Shown piece after piece: positions 54,246 to 63,831 of a stretch of DNA of 64,000 nucleotides. The translations under genes and the position numbers were made by a program. The stretch is taken from assembly GCF_000718635.1 (NCBI RefSeq), contig NZ_JOBF01000014.1, positions 248,001 through 312,000 of the forward strand, in the 5' to 3' direction. The notes below the pieces were generated by a model. The model did not search any database, had not been told where the DNA came from, and was given only the letters and a program-made list of their open reading frames with translations. Position 1 is the first letter of the stretch; every line of letters begins with the position of its first letter. Origin of the DNA: Streptomyces varsoviensis (GTDB lineage Bacteria > Actinomycetota > Actinomycetes > Streptomycetales > Streptomycetaceae).

Positions 54246-55001
54246 ATGCCCACGCCCACACCCGCGCCCACGCCGACGCGTTTCCTTTCCGAGCAGCGCC
54301 TCGACACCGGCGTCCTCGAACGCGAATTCACCCTCGGCGAGATCCCCGGCACCCTCTGGACGCCGGAATCCGCCGCCCCGGTCCCGTTGATCCTGATGGC
54401 CCACAACAACGGCCTGCCCAAGGCGCAGCCCCGGCTGACCGCCCGGGCCCGGCACACCGCGGCGTACGGCTACGCGGTGGCCACCATCGACGCCGCGGGC
54501 TGCGGCGACCGGCCCCGTACCGCCGAGGAGGAGAGGTCCCGCGCGGACCTCCGCCGGGCGATGCGGGCCGGCGAACCTACCGACGACATCTTCGAGTCAT
54601 TCATCGGCCCGCTGGTCGAGAAGGCGGCCCCGGAGTGGCAGGCCGCCCTGGACGCCGTGCTCTCCCTGCCCGGGATCGGCGGCCCCGTCGGCTACTCCGG
54701 GTGGGCTGCCCTCGGCATCCGGCTGGCGGTGCTCGAACCGCGCATCGCCGCCGCCGGTTTCTTCGCCGGGGGCTACGTGCCCCTCGCCCAGCGCGAGGAG
54801 GCCCGGCGGGTCACCGTTCCGCTGCTGCTCCTCCTGCAATGGGACGACGAGGGCAACCCCCGCCAGCGGGCCCTCGACCTGTTCGACTCCTTCGGCGCCC
54901 AGCAGAAGACCCTGCACGCCAACCTGGGCGGGCACACCGGCACCCCGTGGTTCGAGCTGGAGGACGGGAACCGCTTCTTCGGCCGCCACCTGAGGAGGTG
55001 A
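54246..55001 (+). CDS. Alpha/beta hydrolase
   Basis: 251 residues from the ATG at 54246 (AAAGG at proper spacing; the ATG at 54240 is too close to it). The nucleophile elbow is VGYSGWAALG (GxSxG), with DAAGCGD and HTGTPWFELEDGNRFFGRHL near the end, including the probable catalytic His. It resembles dienelactone-hydrolase-like or acetylesterase-like proteins. Substrate unknown. It is preceded by the leader ORF and hairpin. Confidence 0.82.
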   Translation: MPTPTPAPTPTRFLSEQRLDTGVLEREFTLGEIPGTLWTPESAAPVPLILMAHNNGLPKAQPRLTARARHTAAYGYAVATIDAAGCGDRPRTAEEERSRADLRRAMRAGEPTDDIFESFIGPLVEKAAPEWQAALDAVLSLPGIGGPVGYSGWAALGIRLAVLEPRIAAAGFFAGGYVPLAQREEARRVTVPLLLLLQWDDEGNPRQRALDLFDSFGAQQKTLHANLGGHTGTPWFELEDGNRFFGRHLRR

Positions 55002-55189
55002 GACGGGGGCCGTACGAGCCGCCCGCCGGTACGGGCCGCCATTGCGTCATCGGCACCGAACGCCGCCGGTACGTACGGCCCACAGGCCCGTACGAGCCCG
55101 GTTCCGTAGCCCGTACGGCCCCGGCGACCGTACGGCCTCGAAGCCCCGTACAGCGCCGGCGACCGTAACCGCCCCCACACCACGCAAAA

Positions 55190-55230
55190 CGACCGCGGCC
55201 GCACGGAACAGGTCCGTGCGGCCGCGGTCG
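55190..55230 (-). terminator. Intrinsic terminator of dxs
   Basis: CGACCGCGGCCGCACGGA and TCCGTGCGGCCGCGGTCG form an 18-bp perfect stem with a 5-base loop. On the minus strand it is followed by TTTT. It begins 22 bp after the dxs stop. Confidence 0.93.
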
Positions 55231-55251
55231 TACCGCTGTCGGCGCGAGCGC

Positions 55252-57258
55252 TCAGTCGCGGGCCGTCTCCGCCGCCCTCGGGGCGGCACTGGCATCGGCG
55301 GTCTCGTACTTGCCGTCGATCTTTCCGTCGATCTTGGCGACGAGGCCCGTGACCTGGCGGGCGATGTCCGGGGCGGTCAGGCCGATCTCGGCCAGCACCT
55401 CCTTGCGGGAGGCGTGGTCGAGGAAGCGCGGCGGGATGCCGAAGTCGCGCAGGGGCAGGTCGACGCCGGCGTCGCGGAGGGCCTGCGCGATGGCGGAGCC
55501 CACACCGCCGGAGCGGCTGTTGTCCTCGACGGTGACGACGACGCGGTGCCGCTCGGCGAGGGCCGGCAGCGCCTCGTCGACGGGCTTGACCCAGCGCGGG
55601 TCGACGACGGTCGTCGAGATGCCCTGCTTGTCGAGGAGACCGGCGATCTCCAGGCACATCGGGGCGAGCGCGCCGACGGAGACGAGGAGCACGTCCGGCC
55701 GCTCGGTGCGGTCGGCGGGCTCGCGCAGGACGTCCATGCCGCCGACCCGGCCGACGGCCGCCACGGCGGGGCCGACCGCGCCCTTGGAGTAGCGCACGAC
55801 GGTCGGCGCGTCGTCGACCTCGACGGCCTCCCGGAGCTGGGCGCGGACCTGGTCGGCGTCGCGGGGCGCGGCGATCCGCAGGGTGGGGACGCACTGGAGG
55901 ATCGACATGTCCCACATGCCGTTGTGCGAGGCGCCGTCGGAGCCGGTGACGCCGGCCCGGTCGAGGACGAAGGTGACGCCGCACTTGTGCAGCGCCACGT
56001 CCATCAGAACCTGGTCGAAGGCGCGGTTCAGGAAGGTCGCGTACACGGCGAAGACGGGGTGCAGCCCGCCCGTGGCGAGGCCGGCCGCCGAGACGGCCGC
56101 GTGCTGCTCGGCGATGCCGACGTCCCAGACCCGGTCCGGGAACTCCGCGGCGAACTTCGTCAGGCCCACCGGCTGGAGCATGGCCGCCGTGATGGCGACG
56201 ATGTCCTCGCGCTCGTGGCCGAGCTTGACCATCTCCTCGCCGAAGACGGAGGTCCAGTCCATGCCGGACTCGGCGATCGGCAGGCCCGTGTCGGGGTGGA
56301 TGGGGCCGATGCCGTGGAAGTGGTCGGCCTCGTCCTCCTCGGCGGGCTGGTAGCCGCGGCCCTTCTCGGTGAGGCAGTGCACGATGACCGGGCCGCCGAA
56401 CCGCTTGGCGCGCTGGAGCGCGGACTCCAGGGCCTCCATGTCGTGGCCGTCGATCGGGCCGACGTACTTGAGGCCGAGGTCCTCGAACATGCCCTGCGGG
56501 GCGATGAAGTCCTTGAGGCCCTTCTTCGCGCCGTGCAGGGTCTCGTAGAGGGGCCGGCCGACGACGGGGGTGCGCTCCAGGAGGTCCTTGCCGCGGGCGA
56601 GGAACCGCTCGTAACCGTCGGTCGTACGGAGCGTGGCGAGGTGGTTGGCGAGGCCGCCGATGGTCGGCGCGTACGAGCGCTCGTTGTCGTTGACGACGAT
56701 GACCAGCGGGCGGTCCTGGGCGTCGGCGATGTTGTTGAGCGCCTCCCAGGCCATGCCGCCGGTCAGGGCGCCGTCGCCGATCACCGCGACGACGTGGTCG
56801 CCGCGGCCCTGGACCTGGTTGGCCTTGGCGAGGCCGTCGGCCCAGCCGAGGACCGTGGAGGCGTGGCTGTTCTCGATGACGTCGTGGTCGGACTCGGCGC
56901 GCGAAGGGTAGCCCGACAGCCCGCCCTTGGTACGCAGCTTCGCGAAGTCCTGGCGGCCGGTGAGCAGCTTGTGCACATAGCTCTGGTGGCCGGTGTCGAA
57001 GAGCACCCGGTCCTTCGGGGACTCGAAGACCCGGTGCAGGGCGATGGTCAGCTCCACCACGCCGAGGTTGGGACCGAGGTGTCCACCGGTCTTGGAGACG
57101 GCCTCGACGAGGAAGGACCGGATCTCCGCGGCCAGCCGCTCCAGCTCCTCCGGGCTCAGCCGGTCCAGATCACGGGGTCCGTTGACGCGGGACAGCAGCT
57201 CCCGCCCGTCGACCGCCACCGCCTCTGGACGGCGCGCTTCGCGCGGCACCTTTGGCAC
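55252..57258 (-). CDS. dxs: 1-deoxy-D-xylulose-5-phosphate synthase
   Basis: 668 residues. Dxs makes DXP from pyruvate and glyceraldehyde 3-phosphate with thiamine diphosphate, the first step of the MEP isoprenoid pathway. Landmarks: [17 protein letters not shown], the TPP motif [45 protein letters not shown] and [19 protein letters not shown]. The last about 30 residues ([15 protein letters not shown]) are a species-specific tail with an internal duplication. Its own terminator shows a single-gene transcript. Confidence 0.95.
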   Translation of the reverse strand: MPKVPREARRPEAVAVDGRELLSRVNGPRDLDRLSPEELERLAAEIRSFLVEAVSKTGGHLGPNLGVVELTIALHRVFESPKDRVLFDTGHQSYVHKLLTGRQDFAKLRTKGGLSGYPSRAESDHDVIENSHASTVLGWADGLAKANQVQGRGDHVVAVIGDGALTGGMAWEALNNIADAQDRPLVIVVNDNERSYAPTIGGLANHLATLRTTDGYERFLARGKDLLERTPVVGRPLYETLHGAKKGLKDFIAPQGMFEDLGLKYVGPIDGHDMEALESALQRAKRFGGPVIVHCLTEKGRGYQPAEEDEADHFHGIGPIHPDTGLPIAESGMDWTSVFGEEMVKLGHEREDIVAITAAMLQPVGLTKFAAEFPDRVWDVGIAEQHAAVSAAGLATGGLHPVFAVYATFLNRAFDQVLMDVALHKCGVTFVLDRAGVTGSDGASHNGMWDMSILQCVPTLRIAAPRDADQVRAQLREAVEVDDAPTVVRYSKGAVGPAVAAVGRVGGMDVLREPADRTERPDVLLVSVGALAPMCLEIAGLLDKQGISTTVVDPRWVKPVDEALPALAERHRVVVTVEDNSRSGGVGSAIAQALRDAGVDLPLRDFGIPPRFLDHASRKEVLAEIGLTAPDIARQVTGLVAKIDGKIDGKYETADASAAPRAAETARD

Positions 57259-57592
57259 TGTGCCTCCTTGCTTAGAGCTTGCTTCGAGCTGTCGAGCCTT
57301 GCCGGTTTGCCGAGTCTAATGTTCCGTCTGGGACGGCGATGGTCGGGCTATGCGATGTACGTCACCCATTCAGGTGACAAATCAGGGGTAGTGCCCGGCC
57401 CCGTAGGCGAGAAACTGCCTGTTCCTGGCCGTTCTCCTCCGCTTTCGGACGGAGCGCGAACGCCGGGCGAGCTGGTAGGGAGCTCGTCCGGCGTTCGGGG
57501 CCTGCTTTCGGGGACCTGCGTTCAAGGGCTGGCGTTCGAGGGGTGGCGTTCGAGGGCCTGCGTTCGGGGCCGGCTCAGGGAGCGGGCCCCGG
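57259..57592. other. Spacer with xylH terminator and short repeats
   Basis: Contains the hairpin 57457-57497 and, nearer xylH (57490-57570), about six degenerate 14-15-bp units of gcgttcgggg type. It must also hold the dxs promoter, near 57290-57400. No gene is supported. Confidence 0.6.
57457..57497 (-). terminator. Hairpin downstream of xylH
   Basis: CGAACGCCGGGCGAGCT pairs with AGCTCGTCCGGCGTTCG across 7 bases with one G-T pair. It is positioned to end the xyl transcript before dxs. Confidence 0.7.
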
Positions 57593-58891
57593 CTACGCGC
57601 GGCCCGCCGTCTTCTGGGTCTTGCGGGACACCGAGTCGATCACCACGGCGGCGAGCAGCACCGCGCCGGTGATCATCTGCTGCACGGCGGCGGCGATGCC
57701 CAGCAGCGCCATGCCGGACGCGATCGCCTGGATGACCAGCACGCCGAGCAGCGCCGACCAGGTCTTGCCGCGGCCGCCGAAGAGGCTGGTGCCGCCGATG
57801 ACGGCCGCCGCGATGGCGTTCATCAGCAGGCTGCCCGCGCCGGAGGACTGGTTGGCGGCGTTCAGCTGGGAAGCCAGGAAGAGTCCGCCGAGCGCCGCCA
57901 TCGTGCCGGCGAGTGCGAAGACGGAGATCCGGATGGCGATGACATTGATACCCGCGCGGCGGGCCGCCTCGACGCTGCCGCCGAGCGCGAAGACCTTGCG
58001 CCCGTACGACGTGCGCCGCAGCACGAAGTCGAGGCCGATGACGAACGCCAGGAAGATGACGACCGCGAGCGGCAGACCCTTGAAGTTGTTGAACAGCCAG
58101 GCGATGAGGAAGGCGGGTACCGCCACGAAGACCGTGCGCAGCACGATCTCGCTCAGCGGGCGGCTGGGGACTCCCGCCGCCTCCCTGCGCCGGCTGTCCA
58201 GGAAGGAGAGTCCGAAGAAGGCGACCACGGCCAGCAGCGCCACCCCGTACGCGACGGCGACGTCGCTGAAGTAGTAGTTGGTGAGCTGCGACAGCAGCCC
58301 ATCGGCGTCCAGGTTGATCGTGCCGTTGGAACCGAGGATCTGGAGCATCAGCCCGTTCCAGCCGAGCAGGCCCGCCAGGGTGACGACGAACGCCGGGACG
58401 CCGATCCGGGCGAAGAAGAAACCGTGGAACGCGCCGACCAGCGCGCCGCTCAGCACCGCGAGGATCAGCGCTTCCCACTCGGGCATGCCGTGGTTGACGT
58501 TCAGCACGGCGAAGACCGCGGAGGCCAGACCGCTCACCGAGCCCACCGACAGGTCGATCTCGCCGAGGATCAGCACGAAGACGATGCCGACGGCGATCAG
58601 CCCCGTGCCGGTGGCGTCGACGAAGAGGTTGTTCAGGTTCTGCGCGCCGAGGAACCGGGTGTCCTGGAACTGGAAGACGAGGGCGATGATGATCAGGCCG
58701 ATGACCACGGGCAGCGAGCCCAGTTCGCCGCTGCGCAGCTTGCGCCCGAAGTCGTCAAGGTAGCCCTTGAAGCCCTGCTGACGTACGAGCAGCCGGGGGT
58801 CGACGACGGTCACGGCGCCCTCGGCAGCCGAGGCGTCCGATGCGGCCCCCTCTACGGGGTCGCCTTCGGTGCGGGACAGGTTCGCACTCAT
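57593..58891 (-). CDS. xylH: Sugar (xylose-type) ABC transporter permease
   Basis: 432 residues with about ten helices; ILGEIDLSVGSVSGLASAVF and GGTSLFGGRGKTWSALLGVL are the family loops that meet the ATPase. It starts at an ATG overlapping the xylG stop. It corresponds to S. coelicolor XylH by family and order. A 45-residue Ala/Glu-rich N-terminus precedes the first helix. It imports D-xylose with XylF and XylG. Confidence 0.9.
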   Translation of the reverse strand: MSANLSRTEGDPVEGAASDASAAEGAVTVVDPRLLVRQQGFKGYLDDFGRKLRSGELGSLPVVIGLIIIALVFQFQDTRFLGAQNLNNLFVDATGTGLIAVGIVFVLILGEIDLSVGSVSGLASAVFAVLNVNHGMPEWEALILAVLSGALVGAFHGFFFARIGVPAFVVTLAGLLGWNGLMLQILGSNGTINLDADGLLSQLTNYYFSDVAVAYGVALLAVVAFFGLSFLDSRRREAAGVPSRPLSEIVLRTVFVAVPAFLIAWLFNNFKGLPLAVVIFLAFVIGLDFVLRRTSYGRKVFALGGSVEAARRAGINVIAIRISVFALAGTMAALGGLFLASQLNAANQSSGAGSLLMNAIAAAVIGGTSLFGGRGKTWSALLGVLVIQAIASGMALLGIAAAVQQMITGAVLLAAVVIDSVSRKTQKTAGRA

Positions 58892-59676
58892 TTCTGTGCC
58901 TCCGTGGTACGCGCCGCACGGCGGGTCACGGCGTTGTCCGTGGCGCCCGTGATGGCGGAGATGATCTCCTCCTGGGATGTCGTCCGTACGTCGAACACCC
59001 CGTTGTTGCGGCCGAGTCGCAGCACGGCGACCCGGTCGGCGACGGCCTTCACATCGGCCATGTTGTGGCTGATGAGGATCACGCCGAGGTCGCGCTCGCG
59101 CAGCCGCTCCACGAGGTCGAGGACCTGCGCGGTCTGCTCGACGCCCAGCGCCGCCGTCGGCTCGTCGAGGATGACGACCTTGGGCTCGCCGAGCAGCGAC
59201 CGGGCGATGGCGACGGTCTGCCGCTGGCCGCCGGAGAGCGACGCGACGGGGATGCGCACGCTCGGGATGCGGATCGACAGGGTGGCGAGCAGTTCGCGGG
59301 AGCGCCGCTCCATCTCCACCTCGTCGAGGATTCCGGCGCGTACGATCTCACGGCCGAGGAAGAGGTTTCCGACGACATCGAGGTTGTCGCAGAGCGCGAG
59401 GTCCTGGTAGACGGTCGCGATGCCCAGCCCCTGGGCGGTGTGCGGCCGGTCGATGGTGACGGGCCGGCCCTCCCACTCGATGGCACCGTCATCGGCCGGG
59501 CCGACGCCGGCGATGGCCTTGACCAGGGTGGACTTGCCGGCGCCGTTGTCGCCGACCAGGGCGACCACCTCGCCGGGGTGGATCTCCAACTCAACGTCGG
59601 TGAGCGCCTGCACGGCGCCGAACCGCTTGGAGACCCCGCGCAACGCCAGCACGGGCGTAGCGGACACGTGAATCAT
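58888..59676 (-). CDS. xylG: Sugar (xylose-type) ABC transporter ATP-binding protein
   Basis: 262 residues with a single ABC domain, unlike the tandem RbsA/XylG of E. coli. Walker A is GDNGAGKST (42-50), the Q-loop VYQDLALCDNL, the signature LSGGQRQTV, Walker B VILDEPTAALG and the switch ISHNMADVKAV. It works with XylH as a dimer. It is separated from xylF by a 327-bp spacer with a large hairpin. Confidence 0.9.
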   Translation of the reverse strand: MIHVSATPVLALRGVSKRFGAVQALTDVELEIHPGEVVALVGDNGAGKSTLVKAIAGVGPADDGAIEWEGRPVTIDRPHTAQGLGIATVYQDLALCDNLDVVGNLFLGREIVRAGILDEVEMERRSRELLATLSIRIPSVRIPVASLSGGQRQTVAIARSLLGEPKVVILDEPTAALGVEQTAQVLDLVERLRERDLGVILISHNMADVKAVADRVAVLRLGRNNGVFDVRTTSQEEIISAITGATDNAVTRRAARTTEAQK

Positions 59677-60003
59677 CTCCTTCGCCCGCCTGACCGGCGG
59701 GGTATGGCATCCGGCGCCCGGCCCTCGGCGGGGTGGGATGAGGCGCTGGGCGCCGGACGGACTTCGGGGGTTGCGCCGCGGCCCGTACGGGACGTGCGCG
59801 GACCCCGGGTGGGCCCCGTACGGATCAGGGGACGCGGATCAGGGACGGCGCGGGCCGCGCGTGGCCGCGTACCTGATGCCGCGCGCGTACGCGATTCCCA
59901 TACGGGTACGGGGCGGGGAAGTCGACGGAATCGAGCAACCGGCCGACGGACTCGGCGGAATCGATGGAACAGATGTCATCGGTGAACCACCAGCCCGGCC
60001 GCC
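59677..60003. other. xylF-xylG spacer
   Basis: 327 bp with no supported gene. It contains the inverted repeat 59710-59757 and repeats of gtacgg. The layout suggests processing or partial termination that leaves more binding protein than transporter. Confidence 0.55.
59710..59757 (-). terminator. Inverted repeat between xylF and xylG
   Basis: TCCGGCGCCC (59710-59719) and GGGCGCCGGA (59748-59757) are exact complements around 28 bases. It may attenuate transcription into xylG or protect the xylF message. Confidence 0.5.
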
Positions 60004-61113
60004 TTACTTCAGGCCGGCCTTGTCGCACTGCTCCTTGTACTTGGCCGTGCAGATCTCGTTCAGGTTGAAGAAGCCTTCCTTGCCGACGTACTTGCCGATG
60101 TCGGCCTTGGTCAGCGCGAAGGGGGTGACGATGATGGAGGGCACCTTCTTCACGGAGCCGCTGTCGACGGTGGACTTGGCGATTCCGTCGAGCGACTTGC
60201 CCTTGGCGAGGGCGACGGCCATCTCGGCGGCGGCGTCGGCCTCGGGCTTGTACGGCTTGTAGACGCTCATGAACTGCTCGTCGGCGAGGATGCGCTGGAC
60301 GGCGGCGAGTTCGGCGTCCTGGCCGGTGACGGGCGGGAGCTTGGAGTAACCCGCGCCCTTGAGCGCGGTGATGATGCCGCCCGCCATACCGTCGTTGGCG
60401 GAGTAGACGCCGACGATGTTGTCCTTGCCGAGCGAGGCGATGGCGCCCTTCATGTTCTGGTTGGCGTTCTCCGGCTTCCACTCCTGGGTGTCGTACTCGC
60501 GGCCGATCTTGACCTTGCCGTCGAGCACGGAGTGGGCGCCGTCCTTGTAGGACTTGGCGTTCGGGTCGGTGATCGACCCGTTCATCATGACGATCTGGCC
60601 CTTGGACGCCTTGTCGCCGAGCTCCTTGAGCAGCGACTCGCCCTGGATCTTGCCGACGCGCTCGTTGTCGACCGAGGTGTACGCCTTGATGGGGCCCTCG
60701 GCGAGGCGGTCGAAGGCGACGACGGGGATGCCCGCGTCGTCGGCCTTCTTGACCGAGCTGGCTATGGATTTGGCGTCCACGGCGTCCAGGATCAGCGCGT
60801 CGACCTTCTTGGTGATCACCGCGTTGACCTGCTGCTGCTGAACGGACGGGTCCTGCTTGGCGTTCTCGTAGACGATCTGGGTGTCGGCGCCCGCCAACTC
60901 CTTGATCTTCTTCTCCATCAGCGGCCGGTCGAACCGCTCGTACCGCGCGGTCTGGTTCTCGGGGAGCAGCAGCCCGATGGTGAGCGGACCGCTCTTGTTC
61001 TTCTTCTTCCCACCGTTGTCCCCGGCCTCCTTGGCCGAACCACAGGCGGCGAGCCCGGCGGCCATGGAGACGGCGGCCACGGCCACGGCAGCACGACGCA
61101 GATGCGTGTTCAC
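60004..61113 (-). CDS. xylF: Xylose-type substrate-binding lipoprotein
   Basis: 369 residues. The signal ends at the lipobox GLAAC with lipidated C24. The periplasmic-binding fold follows: PLTIGLLLPENQTARYERFD, ALILDAVDAKSIASSVKKAD, IPVVAFDRLAEGPIKAY and VYSANDGMAGGIITAL are typical of XylF/RbsB. It captures sugar at the membrane for XylGH. It is the first gene of the operon, after a repeat-rich spacer with an operator-like inverted repeat. Confidence 0.92.
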   Translation of the reverse strand: MNTHLRRAAVAVAAVSMAAGLAACGSAKEAGDNGGKKKNKSGPLTIGLLLPENQTARYERFDRPLMEKKIKELAGADTQIVYENAKQDPSVQQQQVNAVITKKVDALILDAVDAKSIASSVKKADDAGIPVVAFDRLAEGPIKAYTSVDNERVGKIQGESLLKELGDKASKGQIVMMNGSITDPNAKSYKDGAHSVLDGKVKIGREYDTQEWKPENANQNMKGAIASLGKDNIVGVYSANDGMAGGIITALKGAGYSKLPPVTGQDAELAAVQRILADEQFMSVYKPYKPEADAAAEMAVALAKGKSLDGIAKSTVDSGSVKKVPSIIVTPFALTKADIGKYVGKEGFFNLNEICTAKYKEQCDKAGLK

Positions 61114-61205
61114 GTGAGATACCTCCCTGACGAGGCCGCGTCCTTGCGGCCGAGGTGGCTGGAAGTCAACTCGGCCGCCACAGGGGCGTCAAGAAGTAAA
61201 TTCTT

Positions 61206-61232
61206 AACGAGATGGCAACGATGCCATTCGTT
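61206..61232. promoter_or_regulatory. Operator-like inverted repeat upstream of xylF
   Basis: AACGA-G-ATGGCA and TGCCAT-TCGTT face each other across ACGA, with one unpaired G. It lies 93 bp upstream of the xylF start and is a good binding site for the neighbouring ROK regulator. Confidence 0.55.
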
Positions 61233-61261
61233 ATCTGCGTGAACTCAAGGGGCGGAAGCGG

Positions 61262-61480
61262 CGGCAGCCGGACGAGGGCGCCGCGGGAAGGCAGCGCGCC
61301 GCCCGGGAGAGGACCGCCGGAGCGGTCGGACGAGGGCGGTATGGCGGTCCGGGCGGGGACCGCCGGGGATGTCGGACGAGGGCGGCGTGCCGACCGGAAG
61401 AGGGCGCTATCGGCGCGGTAGGACGAAGGAGGCGCACCGCCCGGCTGAGGGACGCCGGAGCGGCCGGACGAGGTCTTGCG
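61262..61480. repeat. Degenerate 45-60 bp repeats
   Basis: Segments beginning gtcggacgaggg(c) recur at about 61266, 61328, 61373, 61420 and 61462 with divergent interiors. Confidence 0.6.
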
Positions 61481-61508
61481 TCGTCCTCGGGGCGGGCCGC
61501 CCGAGCCA

Positions 61509-62714
61509 TCAGGCGAGGGCGGTGGCGTCCGTCGGCTGGGCCCGGTCCAACAAGGTCGAATCGCCCATCTCGCTGAGTACGAGCGCCAGCGCGCCGAGCA
61601 CCTCGGCGCGGCCGCCCAGGGTGCCGGGCACGACCGCCAACTGCCGCGCGGCGCTGGGGATCGCGTACCGCGCGACGGAGTCCCTTATCGGCGCGAGCAC
61701 CAGTTCACCGGCGCCCGCGAGGTCGCCGCCGAGCACGACGCGGCTCGGGTTGAGGAGATTGCAGAGGTTCGCCACCCCGCTGCCGATGTGCCGCCCCACG
61801 TCCGCGATGACCCGGCGGCAGCCGGGGTCGCCCTCGCCGGCCAGCTCCACCATCCGCTCGACCGTCAGCTTGGGGCCGTGGCTGGAGTGCAGCAGCGGGA
61901 GGACGTAGCGGGCGGCGGTGAACGTCTCCAGGCAGCCGCGGTTGCCGCACCGGCACACCGGCCCGGACTCGTCGAGGGTGATGTGACCGATCTCCCCGGC
62001 CGTACCACCGGGCCCGCGGTAGATCCGCCCGCTGATCACCAGCCCGGCCCCGACGCCGCTCGCCACCTTGATGTACGCGAGGTCGGCCGCGCCGCGCCCG
62101 CCGCCCCAGACCAGCTCGCCGAGCGCGCCGAGGTTGGCATCGTTGTCGACGTACACCGGGACCCCGAGGCGGGCGGCGAGGTCGTCGCGCGGATTGGTGC
62201 CGACCCAGCCCGGCAGGATCGAGGTCGAGCCGAGCACCCCGGTCTCGACGTCGATGGGGCCGGGCACGCCGAGCCCCACCCCGACGATCTTGTGGCGGCT
62301 GATGCCGTTGCTCTCGATCAGGCGGCTCACCAGCACCTCGGCCCGGTCCATCCCCTGCGCGGCGGACGCGTCCACGTCCAGCGGCTCGGTCTTCTCGTCG
62401 AGCACCTTGTGGGCGAGGTTGCCGATCGCGACGCGGAGGTGCGTATGGCCGAAGTCGACCCCGACGACGATGCCGGCGTCGCCGGAGAGCGAGACGCTGC
62501 GCGCCCGGCGGCCCCCGGAGGAGGTCGGCGTGACCTCCACCGTGCCGCCTTCCTTCAACTCCCGCACGATGTTGGAGACCGTGGCGGCGGACAGGCCGGT
62601 GGTCCTGGCGATCTCCGCCTGGGTGAGCGACCCGGCCATCCGCACGGCGCGCACGACCCGTTCCAGGTTGGCCCGGTGCAGCGACGACTGCGATCCCGGA
62701 GTCTCCACGCCCAT
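61509..62714 (-). CDS. rok7B7: ROK family transcriptional regulator
   Basis: 401 residues from the ATG at 62714 (GGCGGGAG upstream). The HTH is at about 30-52 (SLTQAEIARTTGLSAATVSN). The ROK domain follows with GVDFGHTHLRVAIGN, VGLGVPGPID, the zinc cluster CRCGNRGCLETF and VVLGGDLAGAGEL. In S. coelicolor the protein in this place, Rok7B7, controls xylFGH, carbon repression and antibiotic production. It likely binds the xylF upstream region and responds to a pentose. Confidence 0.88.
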   Translation of the reverse strand: MGVETPGSQSSLHRANLERVVRAVRMAGSLTQAEIARTTGLSAATVSNIVRELKEGGTVEVTPTSSGGRRARSVSLSGDAGIVVGVDFGHTHLRVAIGNLAHKVLDEKTEPLDVDASAAQGMDRAEVLVSRLIESNGISRHKIVGVGLGVPGPIDVETGVLGSTSILPGWVGTNPRDDLAARLGVPVYVDNDANLGALGELVWGGGRGAADLAYIKVASGVGAGLVISGRIYRGPGGTAGEIGHITLDESGPVCRCGNRGCLETFTAARYVLPLLHSSHGPKLTVERMVELAGEGDPGCRRVIADVGRHIGSGVANLCNLLNPSRVVLGGDLAGAGELVLAPIRDSVARYAIPSAARQLAVVPGTLGGRAEVLGALALVLSEMGDSTLLDRAQPTDATALA

Positions 62715-63013
62715 CCACTCCCGCCTCGACGGGCGACACGACGGCCGCCCCGTCGGCCGGGCCACACCAGTGGAGCCCGGCCATGTCTCCAACATGTGAA
62801 CTCTAAGCTGAGCTGGCCCGGTTGTATCCCGTCAAGACCTTGAGCGGCGGCATCCACCTGGCAGCCCGTAGTGAATCTTCCCATATTCGCACATATTTTC
62901 GGTAACGGGTCGGAGTCGCCCAGCTACCCGGCTACGGAGCCGCGCGACGGGCTACGGCCCCAGGGCAACGGGCAACGGGCAACGGGCAACGGGCAACGGC
63001 TTAGCCTGACGGG
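62715..63013. other. Spacer with divergent promoters and 7-bp repeats
   Basis: An AT-rich segment (62871-62905, cccatattcgcacatatttt) suits the ROK promoter. The 5 repeats of GGGCAAC at 62963-62997 precede the GNAT gene. No gene is supported. Confidence 0.6.
62963..62997. repeat. 7-bp tandem repeat, 5 copies
   Basis: GGGCAAC is repeated exactly five times, ending 16 bp before the ATG of the GNAT gene. Confidence 0.95.
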
Positions 63014-63721
63014 ATGAATTGGGACGACGAACAGTTGCTGCGGCTGGAGGCGGACGCGATCTACGGGCTCACCGAGGAGCCCGGCCGGAGCCTGCCCGGA
63101 GTGCGGGACCCGAAGGTGCGCGCGGTGTGGTCCTGGTCGCCCCGGGCCCGCGTCTTCGCGGTGCGGCCGGACACGGCGGAGCCCGAGGGGTGGCCCGAGC
63201 AGACCCAGCCGTACGCGCCCGGGGAGCCGCCACGCGCGCTGGAACGGCTGGCCGAGGAGACCGGCGCGGCGCCCGCGGCCGTCTCCGGCGGCCCCAGCTA
63301 CGTCTTCCCGGGCACCTTCGCCGCCCCGCCCCCGGCCTCGCTCCCCCTGATCACCTCCGACGAGGACGGCGAGCGCGCCGCGGCGGCGCTGACGCGCCCC
63401 GGCAACTGGGAGCCCGGCGAGTGGGGCGAGCTGATCGCCGGTGAGCTGGGCGAATGGGCGATGGCCGTGCACGACCGCGCGCCCGTGTCGATCTGCTTCT
63501 CCCCCGCCAAGAACGCCACGGCCGCGGAGGCGGGGATCTGGACCCGCGCCGACTTCCGCGGCCGGCGCCTCGCCCCGGCCGTCGTCGCCGCCTGGTCGGA
63601 GCGCGAGCGCCGGAACAAGCAGGTGCTCTTCTACAGCACCAGCGCCGCCAACCACGCCTCCCAGTCGGTCGCCCGCACCCTCGGGCTCACCCCGCTGGGC
63701 TGGATCTGGACGCTGCGCTGA
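63014..63721 (+). CDS. GNAT-like acetyltransferase domain protein
   Basis: 235 residues. The C-terminal half (about 150-230) contains GELGEWAMAVHDRAPVSICF, GIWTRADFRGRRLAPAVV and LFYSTSAANHASQSVARTLG, the GNAT core. The N-terminal half is a separate domain seen in a family of Streptomyces acetyltransferases with unknown substrate. It is convergent to the ngcG-like gene. Confidence 0.8.
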   Translation: MNWDDEQLLRLEADAIYGLTEEPGRSLPGVRDPKVRAVWSWSPRARVFAVRPDTAEPEGWPEQTQPYAPGEPPRALERLAEETGAAPAAVSGGPSYVFPGTFAAPPPASLPLITSDEDGERAAAALTRPGNWEPGEWGELIAGELGEWAMAVHDRAPVSICFSPAKNATAAEAGIWTRADFRGRRLAPAVVAAWSERERRNKQVLFYSTSAANHASQSVARTLGLTPLGWIWTLR

Positions 63722-63734
63722 CGGAAGGCGCCGC

Positions 63735-63766
63735 CGGGCCCGTACGCCCAGAAGCGCACGGGCCCG
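63735..63766. terminator. Bidirectional terminator
   Basis: CGGGCCCGT and ACGGGCCCG form a 9-bp stem around 14 bases, between the convergent GNAT and permease genes. Confidence 0.75.
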
Positions 63767-63831
63767 ACCTGCTCAGCCTGCCGCCCTACGTCCCGCGTCC
63801 GGCGTCGTACGGGCCCTGGAGGGAGCCCCCG

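Larger units (their letters stand above)
61114..61508. other. Spacer between xylF and the ROK gene
   Basis: 395 bp without a gene. An AT-rich portion next to xylF (61180-61245) holds the promoter and the inverted repeat 61206-61232. The rest is filled by degenerate repeats. Confidence 0.6.

Noticed and set aside
55042..57672. An 876-residue open frame on the plus strand opposite dxs
   Set aside because: It is the complement of dxs and its composition (Asp/Gly/Val/Arg runs) is typical of antisense frames.
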